In this document: piece by piece, positions 8,301 to 12,046 of the stretch
How the letters are laid out: each line of letters begins with the position of its first letter
Numbering within the stretch: the first letter of the stretch is position 1
NCBI GenBank assembly: GCA_945637645.1
Contig: CALZDK010000043.1
Coordinates: 1-12,046, forward strand
DNA from: an uncultured Prevotella sp.
GTDB lineage: Bacteria > Bacteroidota > Bacteroidia > Bacteroidales > Bacteroidaceae
Direction: 5' to 3'
DNA: 12,046 nucleotides
Position numbers and translations under genes: made by a program
The notes under the pieces: generated by a model
Database searches by the model: none
The model's input: only the letters and a program-made list of their open reading frames with translations
What the model was told of the DNA's origin: nothing

Positions 8301-9235
8301 CTGTTTATTGTGAGGTGTGGCAAGAGAAACTGTCTGTTGTATATCTGTTTTTCCTGTGCCACACGCTCACCACTCCTTATTATATATAGGCTCCGTGAGA
8401 TAAATCCAATGTAGATATTTCCTCCACGGTCGATAAACAGCGAAGATAAGGTGAGGTTGTTGGGCAAGACATAGTTCGCTGAAGTCATCTTCCCCGTCCG
8501 TGGGTCGAAACGGAGTATTTCGTGCTTAGTGGCAATGAGCACGCTACCGCCAGGTTCACCTTCGATATCTACCAACTGTCCGCCTACGGCAATCCGCTGC
8601 ACGTCGGCAGGTTTGTCGCCGTCAAGACGCAATCGCATCAGTCTGTTGTCACTGGTGAGAATCCACAGATGACCTGAAGGTTCCACATGCCTAATGCTCA
8701 GATAGCGGTTGTCCGTGAGAGCCTCAAATTCCTTACGGGGTCTGACCTCACGCCGTTGTTTGTCGAGTGAAAAGACGCCATGTCCCGCCGTTGACACAAA
8801 AAGAGTGCCACTTTGGCTCTCCACTATGGAATTGACGCGGGGCATGATACCGTCGGGGAAACGGTAGTTCACGAAGTGGTCGCTCTCATAGTCGTAGTGC
8901 ATGAGTCCCTTACCGCAACCTATGAAAAACTCGCCTTCGCGAGTATTGATGAAGGTTGTTATAAGGTTGCCTACAATGGTGGTCGTGTCGTTGCTGTCGT
9001 GGTAGTAGTTCACGAAATTGTAGCCGTCGAACTTGCTTAGTCCGAAATCCGTAGCCACCCATACAAATCCATACTTGTCCTGGCACACCCTTGTTATAAG
9101 GCTGCTTGCCAACCGGCTGCAGTCATACATTGTTCCGTTGATTGCCGCAGCCACTCCCGGCATTGCCAAAACCATGGCAAAAACACATATGCGCGCCCAA
9201 GATTTAAATTTGTTGCACATTAAAAAACGGTTCAT
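5318..9235 (-). CDS. Hybrid two-component system (HTCS) sensor kinase/response regulator
   Basis: This 1305-residue protein combines sensor, kinase and transcription factor in one chain in the inner membrane. Residues 1-31 are a signal peptide ending AAA. About 40-670 hold some 13 recognizable propeller repeats (for example CQDKYGFVWVATDFGLSKFD near the start), consistent with the usual 14-blade double propeller facing the periplasm. A Y_Y_Y domain covers about 685-751 and a membrane helix 763-780. The histidine kinase has phospho-acceptor His801 (ATHDIRSPL), N-box Asn930 (NLLSNAFKYT), G1 box DSGIG at 958-962 and G2 box GTGIGL at 988-993. A receiver domain (about 1056-1170) has acidic Asp1062/Asp1063, phospho-acceptor Asp1105 (SDVVMPGMDG) and Lys1157 (AKPF). 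An AraC-type DNA-binding domain fills about 1215-1305, with the GF-D-YFS-FK-Y-G-P signature. All key residues are present, so it should be active. It probably senses a xylan-derived oligosaccharide and activates the flanking transport and enzyme genes; the ligand is inferred from the neighbouring GH115. Confidence 0.97.
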   Translation of the reverse strand: MNRFLMCNKFKSWARICVFAMVLAMPGVAAAINGTMYDCSRLASSLITRVCQDKYGFVWVATDFGLSKFDGYNFVNYYHDSNDTTTIVGNLITTFINTREGEFFIGCGKGLMHYDYESDHFVNYRFPDGIMPRVNSIVESQSGTLFVSTAGHGVFSLDKQRREVRPRKEFEALTDNRYLSIRHVEPSGHLWILTSDNRLMRLRLDGDKPADVQRIAVGGQLVDIEGEPGGSVLIATKHEILRFDPRTGKMTSANYVLPNNLTLSSLFIDRGGNIYIGFISRSLYIIRSGERVAQEKQIYNRQFLLPHLTINSIMEDKDGNIWLTSPRHGLFLCSSKKQKFHSWGITHGGERLTDGVSSIANSPGGGLYCTVNDKGLFHIDGNGRCVRVAAAPSDCSYIFRDSGGGYWLGTWAGLYKFNPATETCTLFDDLNGKGTLSIAEDREGRLYYTVFGEGFAIYDRRTRETRHYNTRRQPKNRGARFGNNWVGQMLCDSRGLMWISTASGMWCYDPVADRFLGSDNGDGILREVGINAISETSDGDIVVGSYSGLYLYRCKERKAMPLPGSEALKDMKIMALVKDGEGDIWISTVKGIWQYRSCEERLVSHYGAGGIVEDEFCPGWFFNSSTDMVYFGTNSNVTFFNPKDISAAPSVGKVFLTRFATPSKVYSPLAHDYYLAWDDNSFTLQFSLLDYENASNVRYEYRINGGSWTAFPGDGNSLPFTKLKSGNYQIQVRAASGGEYSSEIKEIKVVVGNPWYATTTAKVVYFFLFLLMAFLVALYLHRRQKARSDEEKMQLLINATHDIRSPLTMILGPVEKLKQLARKTCDEQSAGSISQYADIIDRNAERLLLLVNQILDVRKIDKRQMRLKCRETDMVQFVERICRSYEFSAEERGIALRVRRVDNGVGNVEPLTAWIDRVNFDKVVTNLLSNAFKYTLDAGEITIDLGTDGKHLVMKVTDSGIGFGDEKSENLFRRFYQGRNSAENAVVGTGIGLNLTKKIVELHGGTIVAANRTDGHRGACITVSLPLGNSHLKPEDMFHDDKSAEIDKKKIIFHKGTILVVDDDSELSAYVAAELNQWYRVDVYSNGVDALQALLTGSYDLVVSDVVMPGMDGIALLRKIKHNPNISHIPVIMLSSKSEIADRLAGFKSGADAYLAKPFSIDELHARIDAMIDNVRRMRGKFTGAQQQRDRIEDIEVRGYDDNIMERVMKSVNAHIGDCDFNVDTLALEVGLSRAQLHRKIKEFTGVSTAKFVRNLRMEQAERLLREGKVNITQVAYSVGFSDQTYFSTVFKQYYGVKPSEYAKK

Positions 9236-9262
9236 TAGTTATAGATTTATTCTTTCTGCGTG

Positions 9263-9270
9263 CAAAGTTA
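9263..9270 (-). promoter_or_regulatory. Promoter -7 element of the HTCS gene
   Basis: On the minus strand this is TAACTTTG followed by CA, an exact TAnnTTTG match. It lies 27 bases upstream of the HTCS ATG, giving a predicted leader of about 20 bases. A TTTA lies 16 bases upstream of it as a weak -33 candidate. With the hairpin at 9331-9386 it suggests that the regulator is transcribed separately from GH115. Confidence 0.6.
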
Positions 9271-9330
9271 CCAAGAAAACTAATACTAAACCCCGAAATT
9301 TATCTCATCTTCCTTAAAAATTGTATCATC

Positions 9331-9386
9331 TTTATAGTGAAGAGTGATGAGATCTTCACACATCACTCTCAACTCTTCACTATAAA
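9331..9386 (-). terminator. Long hairpin after the GH115 gene, probable terminator
   Basis: Arms 9331-9345 (TTTATAGTGAAGAGT) and 9372-9386 (ACTCTTCACTATAAA) are a perfect 15-bp inverted repeat that starts five bases past the GH115 stop. Inside it, AGAGTGATG (9341-9349) can instead pair with CATCACTCT (9361-9369), and the two pairings share bases 9341-9345, so only one can form fully. The base after the stem is not a T tract; a T-rich run (AATTTTTAA) comes about 12 bases later. Termination is likely from position, but a dispersed intergenic repeat is also possible. Confidence 0.55.
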
Positions 9387-9391
9387 AGCTC

Positions 9392-11974
9392 CTATTTCCT
9401 CTTACATTCCGATTCCTTACCAAAGAGATATGATGGTTTATAGCCTCCCATATCCACGACTATCTTCTGCAGCACCACTCCAGGGTCGAGCGGACTGATG
9501 ACGAGAGTCTTCACGCCTGACTCGCCCACTTTCAGCTTCACAGTTTTCTCAATCACACGGCGGGCTACTGTCGGGTACATTATGCGATAGACATTCTCTG
9601 GATCCTCGTTCAGTTCGCCGTTGAAATTCACTTCCACTGGCGACTGTCCCTCAAAGCCCACGGTGTAGCGGTGTCCATCCTTGCGCTGGAATGCCAATGT
9701 GGAGGCTGTCACTACATGAACTTCCACCTCGTCTATTCCTTCCGGCACTTGCAGACGATAGCTTATGCTGCTGCCATCCACATTGGCTGAGTATGGCTGC
9801 AACGAAATGCCGCTACGGGTGCGTCCCATGTGTGGGATAACAGTCCACTTTGCCTCTGCGGGGTTCTGCAGGCTGTAGTAGTGCTCAGCATCCATTGCCA
9901 CATAGCCTTCTGATGGCTGGAAGATGTAGCCGCCCGCCATGCTGCAGGCGTTGTCGAAGCGCATCACTTTCGGGCAGATATCCTTGGGGAAATCGTCGTT
10001 CCAGGAGACATAGCCGATGTGCTTCTGTGTCATCATTCCGTTCCACTTTCCACCGGCAATCTCCTTATTGTAGCCAAGGCAGAGCAGCGAATCGCGCTTG
10101 AAGCACTGCTCCACACGGTCTGCCCATGCGTTAGCCTCGGGATTACCATCGGCATAGAGTTTGTGGTTCATTGCCTGGGCGTAGTACATCTCATACACGT
10201 TGCCAAGAGCCTGCACAGGGAAGAGAATCAGCTGGCGGTAGGCGTCGCGCATGTTTTCTGGCAGAGAGACAAACTGGCGCAGTGCGTCGGCCTCAAGGCG
10301 AGCGAACTCGTCGCACACCTGCTTCCACTCGCCAGTCTCAAGATTATAGGTGGAGGCGTCGAGCATCTCGGCGGTCACACGTCCCGCATACTGACAATAG
10401 AGGTTGAGTATGCGTGCCGCCTCGCAGCCCTGTGACTCGCCAAACTGCTGGGCGCAGAACTTCCGCGGATGTTCCATGAGGTTGGAAGCGTCGTATCGCT
10501 TGGGATTCCATGCAAAGTCCATGAAGAAGGTGATGGGATATTCCATTGGCTTCAGGTCGCCAACGTTGAGCACCCACAGTTTATCCACGCCATACTGATA
10601 GGTAAGCGTGAGCTGGTCCCAGATATGCTGTATTGGGGAAACGTTAAGCCATTTGCTGTTGCGTGGCGCACCCACATAGTCAACGTGGTAGTACATGCCA
10701 AAGCCTCCCTTGTGATTGCGTTCCTCAGCGGTTGGCAGGCGGCGTATGTCGCCCCAGTTGTCGTCGCTAAAGAGGATTATCACATCGTCGGGCACCTTCA
10801 GTCCCTTGTCGTAATAGCGTTGCACCTCTTTATATAGTGCCCACAGCTGAGTGCGCTCCTTGGCAGGGCGTCCTGTCTCCTTTGCTATGATGTCGCGCTG
10901 GTTTTTCATTATCTTCTCCAAGAGCTTAATGGTTGCCTCGTCGTCGGGAACGAACTCATCGTCGTGACCTTCCTTAGCGCCCATAGCCGTGTCGCCGTCG
11001 CCACGCATACCTATGGTGATGATGTCCTCGTTATCCTTAGAGCGACGGATTCCCTCGCGGAAGAAGTTGTCGATAACCTTCTGGTTGGTGACATAGTTCC
11101 ATTCGCCGTATTCCTTGCGGTGGCGTGCCCACTCCTGGTGGTTGCGTGCCATAGGCTCATGGTGTGAGGTGCCCATAATCACGCCCATTTCGTTTGCAGT
11201 AGGAGAGTTTAGAGGATCGTCGCCATAGAATGACCACATCCACATGGCAGGCCACAAATAGTTGCCACGCAGACGTAGAACAAGCTCAAACAGACGGGCA
11301 TAGAACTCGTGTCCGCCATAGTTGGTGCCAAAGGTGTTCTTCACCCATGAGGTGAGGCAGGGTGCCTCATCGTTGAGGAAAAGTCCACGGTAGCGCACTG
11401 CAGGCTCTCCGGCGGTGTAGGTGCCTTTCTTAATGGCGAGATTGTCGTGATGCACTGCTGGAACGTCCATCCAGTCGTACCATGGCGACACGCCAATCTG
11501 CTCCGAAAGCTCGTAAATGCCATAGATGGCTCCGCGCATGTCGCTGCCGGCAACAACGAGAGCCTCATCTACTCCTTGCACAGGATTGCTGACAACAGTC
11601 ATTATGTATTTCTCCACCTTGCCCTTCAGCTCCTTGGCGTCAATTTTCTTTGCCTTCACCATCTGCTTTATATATGGGCTTTCCATTGTTCCCACTATCA
11701 CATAGCGTTTGGTGTCGGCGACAGGGGCATTGAGCAGTTGTGCCTCTGTGCCGCACACTCTCTCAAAGTCCTTCTGCAGGTTGCGTGCGGCAATAAGCAC
11801 TCCCTTTCTGTCACTGTCGGCAACGAGAAGGGCTACCGGTTTAGACTTGACGATGAGGGTAAATCCACCGCCGTTGATGTTCTCCGTCACAATTCCCTCG
11901 TGATCCTTTGCGCTGGCGCATAATGTCAGTGCCAAGCACATCAAAGAGAAAAAAAATTTCTTCATATAATACAT
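9392..11974 (-). CDS. Secreted GH115 family xylan alpha-glucuronidase
   Basis: This 860-residue protein resembles GH115 enzymes, which remove alpha-1,2-linked glucuronic acid or 4-O-methylglucuronic acid from xylan, including internal xylose units that GH67 enzymes cannot attack. Residues 1-22 are a signal peptide ending CASA. An N-terminal alpha/beta domain covers about 23-185. The catalytic barrel region begins near 193 with RYRGLFLNDEAP and contains NYLWPAMW (238-245), MGTSHHEPM (267-275), GMRGDGD (322-328), YKEVQRYYD (381-389) and SDDNWGDIRRLP (403-414). The conserved acids in these motifs, including Asp326, Asp328 and Glu383, are candidate active-site residues, but I cannot assign roles. 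A helical region and a beta-sandwich GH115 C-terminal domain (about 680-855) follow. The length fits the family. An in-frame ATG at 11965 (MKKFFFSL) gives a more conventional signal peptide and may be the true start. Cys19 is not in a good lipobox, so a soluble periplasmic enzyme is likelier than a lipoprotein. Confidence 0.95.
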   Translation of the reverse strand: MYYMKKFFFSLMCLALTLCASAKDHEGIVTENINGGGFTLIVKSKPVALLVADSDRKGVLIAARNLQKDFERVCGTEAQLLNAPVADTKRYVIVGTMESPYIKQMVKAKKIDAKELKGKVEKYIMTVVSNPVQGVDEALVVAGSDMRGAIYGIYELSEQIGVSPWYDWMDVPAVHHDNLAIKKGTYTAGEPAVRYRGLFLNDEAPCLTSWVKNTFGTNYGGHEFYARLFELVLRLRGNYLWPAMWMWSFYGDDPLNSPTANEMGVIMGTSHHEPMARNHQEWARHRKEYGEWNYVTNQKVIDNFFREGIRRSKDNEDIITIGMRGDGDTAMGAKEGHDDEFVPDDEATIKLLEKIMKNQRDIIAKETGRPAKERTQLWALYKEVQRYYDKGLKVPDDVIILFSDDNWGDIRRLPTAEERNHKGGFGMYYHVDYVGAPRNSKWLNVSPIQHIWDQLTLTYQYGVDKLWVLNVGDLKPMEYPITFFMDFAWNPKRYDASNLMEHPRKFCAQQFGESQGCEAARILNLYCQYAGRVTAEMLDASTYNLETGEWKQVCDEFARLEADALRQFVSLPENMRDAYRQLILFPVQALGNVYEMYYAQAMNHKLYADGNPEANAWADRVEQCFKRDSLLCLGYNKEIAGGKWNGMMTQKHIGYVSWNDDFPKDICPKVMRFDNACSMAGGYIFQPSEGYVAMDAEHYYSLQNPAEAKWTVIPHMGRTRSGISLQPYSANVDGSSISYRLQVPEGIDEVEVHVVTASTLAFQRKDGHRYTVGFEGQSPVEVNFNGELNEDPENVYRIMYPTVARRVIEKTVKLKVGESGVKTLVISPLDPGVVLQKIVVDMGGYKPSYLFGKESECKRK

Positions 11975-12019
11975 TTGGTTTTATTCAAAACTTATTATTA
12001 GAACTCAGCGTTCGGTGTG

Positions 12020-12027
12020 CAAAGTTA
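12020..12027 (-). promoter_or_regulatory. Promoter -7 element of the GH115 gene
   Basis: On the minus strand this is TAACTTTG followed by CACAC, an exact TAnnTTTG match. It lies 45 bases upstream of the GH115 ATG at 11974 and gives a leader of about 40 bases. The window ends 19 bases further upstream, so a -33 element or activator site cannot be judged. The rest of the 72-base leader region is A/T-rich and shows no hairpin. Confidence 0.6.
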
Positions 12028-12046
12028 ATTGGTTTTTCGTTATTTT

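Noticed and set aside
5318..9235. Possible fusion or frameshift in the unusually long regulator gene
   Set aside because: About 1300 residues with this domain order is normal for HTCS proteins, and all catalytic and phospho-acceptor residues are present in one frame.
10019..10837. Overlapping plus-strand open frames opposite GH115
   Set aside because: The minus-strand GH115 frame is complete with family motifs throughout; these frames are antisense shadows.

Overview
The window is a polysaccharide utilization locus (PUL) fragment from a member of the Bacteroidota, most likely order Bacteroidales and plausibly Prevotellaceae. This rests on a paired SusC/SusD outer-membrane glycan import system, a hybrid two-component system (HTCS) regulator, no clear Shine-Dalgarno sequences, and -7 promoter elements of the Bacteroidota TAnnTTTG type. 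The genus-level guess is inference. All genes lie on the minus strand, so transcription runs from high to low coordinates.

Layout in the direction of transcription: a promoter-like element near the right edge (12020-12027) precedes a secreted GH115 alpha-glucuronidase (11974-9392). A strong hairpin (9331-9386) follows its stop codon. A second promoter-like element (9263-9270) precedes a complete 1305-residue HTCS (9235-5318), which ends with another strong hairpin (5244-5281). A third promoter-like element (5127-5134) drives a SusC-like TonB-dependent transporter (5075-2043) and, 24 bases later, a SusD-like lipoprotein (2018-225). A perfect stem-loop (95-137) then separates SusD from the first 18 codons of another secreted protein, which is cut by the left edge.

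The genes fit one pathway. GH115 enzymes remove glucuronic acid or 4-O-methylglucuronic acid side chains from xylan. The SusC/SusD pair would bind and import xylan-derived oligosaccharides across the outer membrane. The HTCS would sense a breakdown product in the periplasm and activate the locus. GH115 is the only enzyme visible, so glucuronoxylan is inferred as the target from that gene alone; no xylanase, xylosidase or esterase lies in the window.

I see no mobile element, CRISPR array, tRNA, rRNA or phage gene. No gene-free stretch exceeds 300 bases: the gaps are 170, 242, 156 and 72 bases, plus the 24-base SusC-SusD gap. I found no novel system; the noncoding signals around the promoters and hairpins are the parts most worth checking.
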